From NCBI GenBank assembly GCA_020743695.1, contig DYUK01000225.1, forward strand, positions 1-45,522: a stretch of DNA of 45,522 bases, written 5' to 3'. Position 1 is the stretch's first letter; each line of letters starts with the position of its first letter. Shown piece after piece: positions 32,700 through 39,634 of the stretch. Below the pieces are notes generated by a model. That model worked only from the letters and a program-made list of their open reading frames with translations, ran no database searches and was not told where the DNA came from. The translations under genes and the position numbers were made by a program. Source of the DNA: Brevibacterium senegalense (GTDB taxonomy: Bacteria > Actinomycetota > Actinomycetes > Actinomycetales > Brevibacteriaceae).

Positions 32700-32743
32700 C
32701 CCGGGCGGGACCGAGGTCCCGGTGGAGATCAGCGCCGGTCCGC

Positions 32744-33640
32744 TCAGTAGCGGTCGACCTGGGGCTGCTCGACGTCGGAGGCGTCGCCCAGCGTGTACTC
32801 GAAGGCCTCCGTCCAGGTGCCGTCCTCCATCGAGGCCTCGAGCGCGTCGTTGACCGCGTCGCGCAGCGCCTGGTCGTCCTTGGGCATGCCGACGCCGTAG
32901 GGCTCCTCCGTGAAGGGCTCGCCTGCGACCGTGAACTCTCCCTCGTACTGCGCGGCGTACCCGCGGAGGATCGCGTCATCGGTCGTGACGGCGTCGACGG
33001 AGCCGGACTGCAGGTCCGTCACGCACTTGGAGTACGTGTCGTACGTGACGAGCTCCGCGTCCGGGTACTCCTCCGTGATGTTCTGCGCGGGCGTCGAGCC
33101 GTCGACGGAGCAGACCGTCGAACCCGCCAGGTCGTCCGGGCCGGCGATATCCGAATCCGCCGCGACCAGCAGGTCCTGGCCGGCGACGTAGTACGGACCG
33201 GCGAAGTCGACGACCTCCTTGCGCTCGTCGTTGATCGTGTAGGTCGCGACGACCAGATCGACGTTGCCCTGCTGGAGGAACGGCTCGCGGTTCGCGGACA
33301 CCGTCTCGACCCACTCGATCTGGTCCGGCGCGAAGCCCAGCGCAGCGGCGGTGATCTTCGCGATCTCGATGTCGAAGCCCTCGGGGGCGTCCGAACCCGG
33401 CTCTGTGTTGCCCAGACCGGGCTGGTCCATCTTGACGCCCACCTTGAGGGTGCCGGCGGAGTCCGCCGCTTCCCAGGTGGGGCTGTCGGACAGGTCGACG
33501 TCCTCGGCGACCGTGTACTCGGGGGCCTCGGCCTGGGCCTCCCCCTCGCCTCCGACCTCGGGGGTGCCCTCCTGACCGCAGGCGGTGAGGGCGAGCAGCC
33601 CCACGGCGGCGCCTGCGACGATCGTGCTGAGCTTCTTCAT
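32744..33640 (-). CDS. gluB: Glutamate-binding lipoprotein of ABC transporter
   Basis: A 298-residue extracellular solute-binding protein (SBP family 3). It has a lipoprotein signal peptide with lipobox LLALTAC (Cys21 would be lipidated), then an acidic, Glu/Ala-rich linker of about 40 residues. The mature domain begins GTLKVGVKMDQPGLG and has EGFDIEIAKITAAALG and NVDLVVATYTINDERKEVVDF, typical of glutamate/glutamine/aspartate binders. Two cysteines (STVCSVDGS, YSKCVTDL) may form a disulfide. GGAGAAGAG precedes the ATG. The glutamate assignment rests on the gluABCD order plus family; glutamine or aspartate are possible. Confidence 0.9.
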   Translation of the reverse strand: MKKLSTIVAGAAVGLLALTACGQEGTPEVGGEGEAQAEAPEYTVAEDVDLSDSPTWEAADSAGTLKVGVKMDQPGLGNTEPGSDAPEGFDIEIAKITAAALGFAPDQIEWVETVSANREPFLQQGNVDLVVATYTINDERKEVVDFAGPYYVAGQDLLVAADSDIAGPDDLAGSTVCSVDGSTPAQNITEEYPDAELVTYDTYSKCVTDLQSGSVDAVTTDDAILRGYAAQYEGEFTVAGEPFTEEPYGVGMPKDDQALRDAVNDALEASMEDGTWTEAFEYTLGDASDVEQPQVDRY

Positions 33641-33710
33641 CTCTTCTCCTTGTCCGGGCGCCCGGGTTCTCCGGTGCGCCTGTGGGTCTGCGCCGTGGCG
33701 CGGGGTGTGG

Positions 33711-34475
33711 TCAGTTGGTGAGCAGCTTCGACAGGAAATCCTGTGCGCGTGACGACTGGGGGTTCGTGAAGAACTCCTCCGGCTCCGCGACCTCGACGAT
33801 CTCCCCGTCCGCCATGAACACGACGCGGTGCGCGGCCTTCCGGGCGAAGCCCATCTCGTGGGTGACGACGACCATCGTCATCCCCTCCTGAGCCAGCTCC
33901 ACCATCGTGTCGAGGACCTCGTTGATCATCTCCGGGTCCAGCGCGGACGTGGGCTCGTCGAAGAGCATGAGCTTGGGCTTCATCGCGAGCGACCGGGCGA
34001 TCGCCACGCGCTGCTGCTGGCCGCCGGACAGCTGGGCGGGGTATTTGTCCGCCTGGTGCTCGACCCCCACGCGGCGCAGCAGTCCGCGCGCCAGCTCATC
34101 CGCCTCCGCCCGCTTGAGCCCGCGCACGCGGATGGGACCCAGCGTCACGTTCTCCAGGATCGTCAGGTGGGCGAACAGGTTGAAGGACTGGAACACCATG
34201 CCCACGTCCGAGCGCAGCCGCGCCAGTGCGGCGCCCTCCTCCGGCAGCGGCTGTCCGTCGATCTCGATCGTGCCGGAGGTGATCGTCTCGAGGCGGTTGA
34301 TCGTGCGGCAGAGCGTCGACTTGCCGGAGCCGGACGGCCCGATCACGACGACGACCTCACCGCGGGCGACGCTCAGATCGATGTCCGTGAGCGCCTGGAA
34401 GTCCCCGTAGTGCTTCTGCACGTCCCGCATCACGACGAGGGGCGCTTCCGTGTCCGGGGTCACATTCGCAGTCAT
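33711..34475 (-). CDS. gluA: Amino-acid ABC transporter ATP-binding protein
   Basis: A 254-residue ABC ATPase. Walker A GPSGSGKSTL, Q-loop MVFQSFNLFAH, signature LSGGQQQRVAIARSLA, Walker B LMLFDEPTSALDPE and the H-loop VVTHEMGF are all intact; this is the polar-amino-acid (GlnQ/GluA) class. I use the ATG at 34475 rather than the track's GTG at 34493, because TAGTCT ends 7 nt before it and no ribosome site is present. It is the promoter-proximal gene of gluABCD, energising uptake of glutamate from outside the cell. Confidence 0.93.
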   Translation of the reverse strand: MTANVTPDTEAPLVVMRDVQKHYGDFQALTDIDLSVARGEVVVVIGPSGSGKSTLCRTINRLETITSGTIEIDGQPLPEEGAALARLRSDVGMVFQSFNLFAHLTILENVTLGPIRVRGLKRAEADELARGLLRRVGVEHQADKYPAQLSGGQQQRVAIARSLAMKPKLMLFDEPTSALDPEMINEVLDTMVELAQEGMTMVVVTHEMGFARKAAHRVVFMADGEIVEVAEPEEFFTNPQSSRAQDFLSKLLTN

Positions 34476-34482
34476 GCCGCCA

Positions 34483-34488
34483 AGACTA
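34483..34488 (-). promoter_or_regulatory. -10 box (TAGTCT) for leaderless gluA mRNA
   Basis: TAGTCT on the minus strand, 7 nt before the gluA ATG. The same hexamer drives the membrane-protein gene at 3668. Confidence 0.55.
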
Positions 34489-34527
34489 CGCACATTGCGC
34501 TCGCAGGGGCATCCCAGGAACGTTTCT

Positions 34528-34643
34528 CACGCGTTCCGGGCTGGAATCGAAACCCAATCGTCACCGAACGCAGGTGGTCCTCCGACACGCGTGCAGCGCC
34601 CGGAACTGATCTCAGCCGATGAGACGATCGCGCCACACGCGTG
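34528..34643. promoter_or_regulatory. Repeated CACGCGTG palindromes upstream of ThDP-enzyme gene
   Basis: CACGCGTG occurs at 34586-34593 and 34636-34643, and CACGCGT (7 of 8) at 34528-34534. They lie in the 264-bp gap between gluA and the ThDP enzyme, upstream of the CATAAT -10. Possible regulator sites; the regulator is unknown. I see no gene in this gap. Confidence 0.4.
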
Positions 34644-34683
34644 GACATGAGGCAGATTCGGTGGCCACAGCGTCAGATCTGCG

Positions 34684-34689
34684 CATAAT
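34684..34689 (+). promoter_or_regulatory. -10 box (CATAAT) for ThDP enzyme-thioesterase operon
   Basis: CATAAT 50 nt before the ATG at 34740, giving a leader of about 44 nt with the AAGGA ribosome site. The -35 is not obvious. Confidence 0.45.
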
Positions 34690-34739
34690 GATGCGAGCCC
34701 AGCTTCACCGTCGACCGCGACCTACGAAGGATTCACACA

Positions 34740-36392
34740 ATGGCGTCACCCTCCGATCGTTCCGACTCCCAGTCCGCAGGGCACATGATCGTGCGGTCCC
34801 TCGAGCAGCACGGCGTAGAGCGCGTCTACGTGGTGCCCGGGGAGTCGTACCTCGATGTCCTGGACGGCCTCCACGACTCGACGATCGAGACGGTCGTCTG
34901 CCGCCACGAGGGCGGCGCGGCCTACATGGCCGAGGCCGACGGCAAGATGTCGTCGATCCCCGGCGTCGCGATGGTGACCCGCGGTCCGGGCGCCGCGAAC
35001 GCGCACGTGGGGCTGCACACCGCCTGGCAGGACTCGACCCCGATGGTCCTCTTCGTGGGACTCATCCCCTTCGAGCACCGCGAGAAGGAGGCGTTCCAGG
35101 AGTTCGACCCCAAGGCGTGGTTCGACACGGGCGCCAAGCGCGTCATGGTGCTCGATCACGCGGAGCGCGCCTCGGAGATCGTGGCGGAGGCGATGTTCGC
35201 GGCGAACTCCGGCCGTCCCGGCCCGGTCGTCGTGGGCCTGCCGGAGGACATCATCCGCGAGGCGCACGAGGACTTCGTGCACCCGGAGATCCCCATCGCG
35301 ACCGGCGGCATGACGGTGCAGGACTGGAAGGCGCTGCGGTCCGCGCTGGACGGCGCCGACCGCCCCCTGTTCGTGTTCGGCGGCAACGACTGGACGGACG
35401 AGGCGGCGGAGACGTTCACCCGCTGGCTCGAGGACCACAATCTGCCGGCGGCCGCGGAGTGGCGCTGCCAGGGCACGGTCCCCTTCGGCTCCCCGTCGTA
35501 CGTGGGTCCGCTGGGCTACGGTCGCCCGGCCTTCACGTCGCGGCTCATGGACGAGTCGGACCTGCTGGTGTTCGTGGGCACGGTTCCCGGCGACGTCATC
35601 ACCGACGGCTTCACGGTCCGGCAGAACTGGGAGAAGCAGAACTTCATCGTGACGATCGATCCGTCGCTGCGCGGACGCTCCGGTCCCGTCACCTACCAGA
35701 TCGTCGCGAAGCCGGACCCGTTCATCCGCGACCTCATCCGCATGGACCTGCCTGTCCGCGACACGTGGCGCCAGTGGACGAACCGCCTGCGGAAGGCGCA
35801 GCTCGAGTTCTCCGCACCCCCGGAGGCGCGGCCGGGCGAGGGCCAGGCGCGGATGGCGACGCTCATGGGCGGACTGGTCGAGCGCCTCGACGAGGACGCG
35901 ATGGTCACCTTCGGCGCCGGCGAGCACACCAACTGGGCACACCGGTACTTCCCCACGAACGGCTACGCGTCGATGCTGTCCGCGCGCAACGGGTCGATGG
36001 GCTACTCCGTGCCCTCCGGGATCGCGGCCTCGCTGCGGTACCCGGACCGCCAGGTCATCACGATCGCGGGCGACGGGGAGTTCCTCATGAACGGTCAGGA
36101 GCTGGCGACCGCCGCCCAGTACGGCGCGCACCCCCTGGTCGTCGTGATGGACAACCAGGAGTACGGCACGATCCGCACGCACCAGGAGCGGGAGTACCCG
36201 GAGCGCATCTCCGGCACGCAGATGAAGAACCCGGACTTCGCACTCATGGCGGAGGCCTTCGGCGGGGTCGGCATCCGCGTCGAGCAGGACGCGGACGTCC
36301 CCGCCGCCCTTGACCGGGCGTTCGAGGCGATCGGTGAGGGCACCTTCGCCCTCATCCACATCGTCGTCGAGCAGCGCGTGAAGGCGTACTGA
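34740..36392 (+). CDS. Thiamine diphosphate-dependent enzyme, acetolactate synthase-like
   Basis: A 550-residue ThDP enzyme of the POX/acetohydroxyacid-synthase family. The N-terminal Pyr domain has the cofactor-activating Glu57 in CRHEGGAAYMA, after VYVVPGESYLDVLDGL. The central domain is of the usual type (LLVFVGTVPGDVITDGF). The C-terminal PP domain has the ThDP motif IAGDGEFLMNGQELATA ... MDNQEYG, with GDG near 443. It is about as long as AHAS large subunits, but no ilvN small subunit follows; instead a hotdog thioesterase starts 1 nt downstream. This argues against branched-chain synthesis and for an unassigned carboligase or decarboxylase; the substrate is not known. An AAGGA ribosome site precedes the ATG. 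Confidence 0.88.
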   Translation: MASPSDRSDSQSAGHMIVRSLEQHGVERVYVVPGESYLDVLDGLHDSTIETVVCRHEGGAAYMAEADGKMSSIPGVAMVTRGPGAANAHVGLHTAWQDSTPMVLFVGLIPFEHREKEAFQEFDPKAWFDTGAKRVMVLDHAERASEIVAEAMFAANSGRPGPVVVGLPEDIIREAHEDFVHPEIPIATGGMTVQDWKALRSALDGADRPLFVFGGNDWTDEAAETFTRWLEDHNLPAAAEWRCQGTVPFGSPSYVGPLGYGRPAFTSRLMDESDLLVFVGTVPGDVITDGFTVRQNWEKQNFIVTIDPSLRGRSGPVTYQIVAKPDPFIRDLIRMDLPVRDTWRQWTNRLRKAQLEFSAPPEARPGEGQARMATLMGGLVERLDEDAMVTFGAGEHTNWAHRYFPTNGYASMLSARNGSMGYSVPSGIAASLRYPDRQVITIAGDGEFLMNGQELATAAQYGAHPLVVVMDNQEYGTIRTHQEREYPERISGTQMKNPDFALMAEAFGGVGIRVEQDADVPAALDRAFEAIGEGTFALIHIVVEQRVKAY

Positions 36393-36393
36393 C

Positions 36394-36840
36394 ATGGCGA
36401 CGGAGGATCAGACGACAGGCGGCAGCTCGCAGGACTCCCCGCTCTCCGGTTTCCCCTTGCGCTCGTACGACAAGCTCCGCTACGCGGACACGGACCGCCA
36501 GGGCCACGTCAACAACGCCGTGTTCTCGACCTTCTTCGAGACCGGTCGCGTCGAACTCATCCACCAGCTGCGCCAGGTCGCGGCGGACTCTGCGCGTGAC
36601 TTCGTCATCGCGAAGATCACGATCGAGTACGTCGCGGAGCTCCTGTGGCCCGGCGACGTCGAGGTGGGCACACGCGTGATCCGCGTGGGCACCAGCTCGA
36701 TCATCGTCGAGCAGGTGCTCGTGAGCGAGGGCATCGTGCACGCGCGCGCCGAGTCTGTCATGGTGCTGACGGACACGACGACGCGTCGCTCGACCCCGCT
36801 GGACGACCGCTCGCGGTCGTCCCTCGAGAACCTGCGCTGA
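36394..36840 (+). CDS. Acyl-CoA thioesterase, hotdog fold (4-hydroxybenzoyl-CoA thioesterase-like)
   Basis: A 148-residue hotdog-fold thioesterase of the YbgC/FadM (4HBT) class. The signature RYADTDRQGHVNNAVFSTFFE (about 29-49) carries the catalytic Asp (DTD) and HVNN, as in 4-hydroxybenzoyl-CoA thioesterases. ITIEYVAELLWPGDVEV is the second-strand block. The ATG lies 1 nt after the ThDP-enzyme stop (TGACATG), so the two are almost surely co-translated. One may supply a thioester that the other cleaves, though that is inference. Its last codons hold a perfect 10-bp-arm hairpin, and it ends 4 bp from the opposing acyl-CoA synthetase gene. Confidence 0.9.
   Translation: MATEDQTTGGSSQDSPLSGFPLRSYDKLRYADTDRQGHVNNAVFSTFFETGRVELIHQLRQVAADSARDFVIAKITIEYVAELLWPGDVEVGTRVIRVGTSSIIVEQVLVSEGIVHARAESVMVLTDTTTRRSTPLDDRSRSSLENLR
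36801..36822. terminator. Hairpin inside the thioesterase 3' end
   Basis: ggacgaccgc-tc-gcggtcgtcc: perfect 10-bp arms ending 18 nt before the stop. A second, bulged repeat (gcgctga...tcaggcgc) spans both convergent stops at 36834-36851. Confidence 0.5.
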
Positions 36841-36844
36841 CGGC

Positions 36845-38545
36845 TCAGGCGCCCGCGACCAGGCGGGCGCCCTCCTCGCGCAGCTCGACCTTGCGGACCT
36901 TCCCGGAGACGGTCATGGGGAACTCCGCACGCGTCTCCACGTAGCGGGGCACCTTGTAGTACGCCAGCTCGCCCTGGGCGAACGCGCGCAGATCGTCCGC
37001 GGTGAGGGTGTCGTGCCCGTCCGCCAGCACGACCCATGCCATGAGCTCCTCGCCGTACTTGCTGTCCGGCACGCCCACGACCTGGATGTCGCGCACTGCG
37101 GGGTGGCGGTAGAAGAACTCCTCGATCTCGCGGGGGTAGACGTTCTCGCCGCCGCGGATCACCATGTCCTTGATGCGCCCGGTGATCTCGATGTATCCGT
37201 CCTCGTCCATGACGCCGATGTCGCCCGTGTGCATCCAGCGGGCGGCGTCGATGGCCTCGGCTGTCTTGTCCGGCTCCTCCCAGTAGCCCAGCATGACGGA
37301 GTACCCGCGCGTGCAGACCTCCCCCGTGATGCCCCGGGGCACAGTCCGCCCGTCGACGGGGTCGACGATCTTCACCTCGACGTGCGGCATGACCCGGCCC
37401 ACCGTCTCCGTCCGACGCGCCAGCGAGTCGTCCGCGCGTGTCATCGTCGACACCGGCGAGGTCTCCGTCATCCCGTAGCAGATCGCGACCTCGTCCATGT
37501 GCATCCGGTCGATGACCTGCCGCATGACCTCGACGGGGCACGTGGATCCCGCCATGACACCCGTGCGCAGGGTGCTGAGGTCGTACGAGTCGAAGTCCGG
37601 CAGCGCCAGCTCCGCGATGAACATCGTGGGAACGCCGTAGAGCGACGTCGCCCGCTCGTCCTGCACGGCCTGCAGCGTGGCCGCGGGATCGAATGCGGCG
37701 GCCGGGATGACGGCGGTCGACCGGTGCGAGACGATCGCGAGCGTGCCGATCACCATCCCGAAGCAGTGGAAGAACGGGACGGGCAGGACGACGCGGTCGG
37801 CCTCCGTGTACCCCAGCAGCTCACCGATCGAGAATCCGTTGTTGAGGATGTTGTGATGGCTGAGGGTCACTCCCTTGGGGAAGCCCGTCGTGCCGGAGGT
37901 GTACTGGAGATTGACGGGGTCGTCGGCCGTCACCTCCGCCTCCGCCTGCTCCAGGCGGGTGCTCCACCGCGCGCCGGCGTCCTCCAGCAGTGCCCGGCCG
38001 CGCTCCAGCAGTCCGGCGAACGACTGCTGCGCGGGCACGTTCGCACCCGCCTCGGCCCCCAGTGGGCCCGGCACTGTGTCGAGGGCGAGGACGTCGACGC
38101 CGCCCAGCGTCTCCGCCGCCTCGTGCGCGATCGCGAGGTAGTCGGAGCGGGCATCCGCGATCTGCGCCACGACGGTGCGGGTGCCGCTCTGCCGCAGCAC
38201 GTACTCGAGCTCGTGGGCGCGGTAGGCGGGGTTCACGTTGACGACGACACCGCCCAGGCGAGCGACCGCGTAGAGGACGAGCGTCCACTCCGGCACGTTC
38301 TGCGCCCAGATCGCCACCCGGTCCCCCGGCTGCACACCGCGGTCCAGCAGCGCGACGGCCAGTGCGCGCGTGTCCTCCTCCAGCTGCGCATACGTCCATC
38401 GGCGTCCGGACGGGACGTCGACCAGGGCCTCGCCGTCCGGCCGGGCGGCCGCAGCCGCCAGGAGATCGTCGCCCAGGGTCAATCCCAGCAGCGGGACGTC
38501 AGAGGTCCCGGAGCTGTAGGACGGGGTGGCGGATCGCGGGTTCAC
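36845..38545 (-). CDS. Acyl-CoA synthetase (AMP-binding, FadD-type)
   Basis: A 566-residue ANL-family ligase. The P-loop is LQYTSGTTGFPKGVTLSH (about 209-226). CYGMTETSPVSTMTR, HTGDIGVMDEDGYIEITGRIKDMVIRGGENVYPREIEE and the catalytic Lys region PMTVSGKVRKVELRE complete the set. It resembles medium/long-chain fatty-acyl-CoA ligases annotated FadD/AcsF rather than acetyl-CoA synthetase. The start is the GTG at 38545, with GAGGAG 9 nt upstream; the track's extra N-terminus is promoter region. It converges with the ThDP enzyme/thioesterase pair, so a shared acyl-CoA theme is possible but not shown. Two CCTGACACTC repeats lie upstream. Confidence 0.93.
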   Translation of the reverse strand: MNPRSATPSYSSGTSDVPLLGLTLGDDLLAAAAARPDGEALVDVPSGRRWTYAQLEEDTRALAVALLDRGVQPGDRVAIWAQNVPEWTLVLYAVARLGGVVVNVNPAYRAHELEYVLRQSGTRTVVAQIADARSDYLAIAHEAAETLGGVDVLALDTVPGPLGAEAGANVPAQQSFAGLLERGRALLEDAGARWSTRLEQAEAEVTADDPVNLQYTSGTTGFPKGVTLSHHNILNNGFSIGELLGYTEADRVVLPVPFFHCFGMVIGTLAIVSHRSTAVIPAAAFDPAATLQAVQDERATSLYGVPTMFIAELALPDFDSYDLSTLRTGVMAGSTCPVEVMRQVIDRMHMDEVAICYGMTETSPVSTMTRADDSLARRTETVGRVMPHVEVKIVDPVDGRTVPRGITGEVCTRGYSVMLGYWEEPDKTAEAIDAARWMHTGDIGVMDEDGYIEITGRIKDMVIRGGENVYPREIEEFFYRHPAVRDIQVVGVPDSKYGEELMAWVVLADGHDTLTADDLRAFAQGELAYYKVPRYVETRAEFPMTVSGKVRKVELREEGARLVAGA

Positions 38546-38631
38546 GTCGTCGTACTCCTCACTGTCGGCATTGAGCCGCCGGCGGCACCGACGGCGTGCG
38601 CCATCCTTGCATACCGTGACGCACCGCACAT

Positions 38632-38663
38632 CCTGACACTCGGAACATCCCCGCCTGACACTC
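38632..38663. promoter_or_regulatory. Direct repeats CCTGACACTC, 22 bp apart
   Basis: Two exact 10-bp copies (38632-38641 and 38654-38663) in the 265-bp divergent gap between the acyl-CoA synthetase and the small unknown gene. The 22-bp (about two helical turns) spacing suits a dimeric regulator on one DNA face. I see no gene in this gap. Confidence 0.4.
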
Positions 38664-38753
38664 ACACCTCCGCCGCCCGGACCCCGTGACCGCCCGGCCA
38701 CGCATGTGACAGATCTGGGACAGTCCGCACGGGGTCGGGGCAGCACGGGAAAA

Positions 38754-38759
38754 TAGAGT
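38754..38759 (+). promoter_or_regulatory. -10 box (TAGAGT) for the 105-residue unknown gene
   Basis: TAGAGT in an A-rich patch, 52 nt before the ATG at 38811, leaving a leader of about 45 nt with the AAGGAG ribosome site. Confidence 0.5.
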
Positions 38760-38810
38760 GGCACCATCGACGGTGCCGGGTGCGCCGTCCACCGCAGAAG
38801 GAGCGACCCC

Positions 38811-39128
38811 ATGTCCACGAAGCAGAACCAGCGCCGGTTCGCAGCCCCCGCCCCCGCCGTCTACGAGGCGGTCACCGCTGCTGCGCAGAACGCGATCCAG
38901 GTGATGGAGCGCGACGAACAGACCCTCTCGCTCGTGTGGCAGACGAAGAAGTCGCTGTTCTCGTGGGGCCACATCGTGGGCGCCCGGGTCGCCCCGGACG
39001 GAGACGGCGCCGTCCTCGACCTGGTCGTCTCCGGCCTGCCGGACGCACCCCGGGCACTCATGGACGGGAAGAAGAACGAGTCGATGGGCCAGCGTGTGCT
39101 CGACGAGGTCGCCGCCCACCTGGAATGA
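38811..39128 (+). CDS. Small cytoplasmic protein of unknown function
   Basis: A 105-residue soluble protein I do not recognise. It alternates short beta-like segments (SLVWQTKKSLFSWGHIVGARV; AVLDLVVSGLP) with an N-terminal helix (APAVYEAVTAAAQNAIQVM) and a C-terminal helix. This could be a SRPBCC- or DUF-type sheet-and-helix fold, but nothing is diagnostic. There is no signal peptide or membrane segment, and one tryptophan pair sits in the centre. Good coding evidence: AAGGAG 7 nt before the ATG, a plausible promoter and normal codon use. It stands upstream of the YvlD-like gene, separated by 86 bp that contain a small tandem repeat. Confidence 0.75.
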   Translation: MSTKQNQRRFAAPAPAVYEAVTAAAQNAIQVMERDEQTLSLVWQTKKSLFSWGHIVGARVAPDGDGAVLDLVVSGLPDAPRALMDGKKNESMGQRVLDEVAAHLE

Positions 39129-39135
39129 CCCGCCC

Positions 39136-39174
39136 GTCCGAGCTGCCCGTCTGAGCTGCCCGTCTGAGCCGCGG
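39136..39174 (+). repeat. Three 13-bp tandem units after the small unknown gene
   Basis: gtccgagctgccc / gtctgagctgccc / gtctgagccgcgg, starting 8 bp after the stop codon. The third copy is degenerate. Confidence 0.75.
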
Positions 39175-39202
39175 CGCGGAGGGATCTGTCAGGCGCACTG
39201 CC

Positions 39203-39208
39203 TAGGCT
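39203..39208 (+). promoter_or_regulatory. -10 box (TAGGCT) for leaderless YvlD-like gene
   Basis: TAGGCT followed by 6 nt (which happen to contain GGAGG) and the ATG at 39215. The spacing fits a leaderless start; the GGAGG would be too close for a normal ribosome site. Confidence 0.5.
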
Positions 39209-39214
39209 GGAGGC

Positions 39215-39634
39215 ATGATCTTCCTCGTCCGCATCCTCGTCAACGCCCTGGCTCTGGCCGCCGCGGTCTTCCTGCTGCCGGGCGTCACGATCTCCGGCAG
39301 CGACTCGCTCGCCGCGTCGATCGGCGACACCCCCGCGACGCTCGTCGCCTATGCCTGCATCGCCCTGGTCTTCGGCATCGTCAACGCGTTCGTGAAGCCG
39401 ATCGTCTCGTTCGTCTCGACGCCCCTCACATGCCTGACGCTGGGCCTGTTCTCCATCATCGTGAACGCGCTCATGCTCGTGCTGACGGCCTGGCTGTCGG
39501 AGTTCACGCCGTTCGTCCTCAGCATCGACTCGTTCTTCTGGTCCGCCGTGCTGGCCGCCATCGTCGTCGCGGTCGTCTCCGCACTGCTGGGCTGGCTCCT
39601 GCCGGACACCCGGTCCGAGGCCGTCCGTGACTGA
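39215..39634 (+). CDS. Phage holin-4 superfamily (YvlD-like) membrane protein
   Basis: A 139-residue protein of family PF04020 (Phage_holin_4_2), with four membrane helices: ILVNALALAAAVFLLPGV (about 6-23), VAYACIALVFGIVNAFVKP, LTCLTLGLFSIIVNALMLVLTAWL and FWSAVLAAIVVAVVSALLGWLL. The signature is the GIVNAFVKPIVSF plus LTLGLFSIIVNALMLVLTAW pair. Despite the name most members are chromosomal envelope proteins without a phage; no phage genes are nearby. Its end overlaps the luciferase-like gene by 8 bp, so the two are co-translated. Confidence 0.9.
   Translation: MIFLVRILVNALALAAAVFLLPGVTISGSDSLAASIGDTPATLVAYACIALVFGIVNAFVKPIVSFVSTPLTCLTLGLFSIIVNALMLVLTAWLSEFTPFVLSIDSFFWSAVLAAIVVAVVSALLGWLLPDTRSEAVRD

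Noticed and set aside
34494-34739. TPP riboswitch before the ThDP enzyme
   Set aside because: The predicted transcript leader is only about 44 nt and no CUGAGA/ACC-type thi-box motif is seen.
34740-36392. ilvB (branched-chain acetolactate synthase)
   Set aside because: No ilvN or ilvC follows and the neighbour is a thioesterase; family membership alone does not support the assignment.
39215-39634. Prophage or lysis cassette suggested by the holin family name
   Set aside because: PF04020 proteins are ordinary chromosomal envelope proteins; no endolysin, terminase, capsid or integrase is present.
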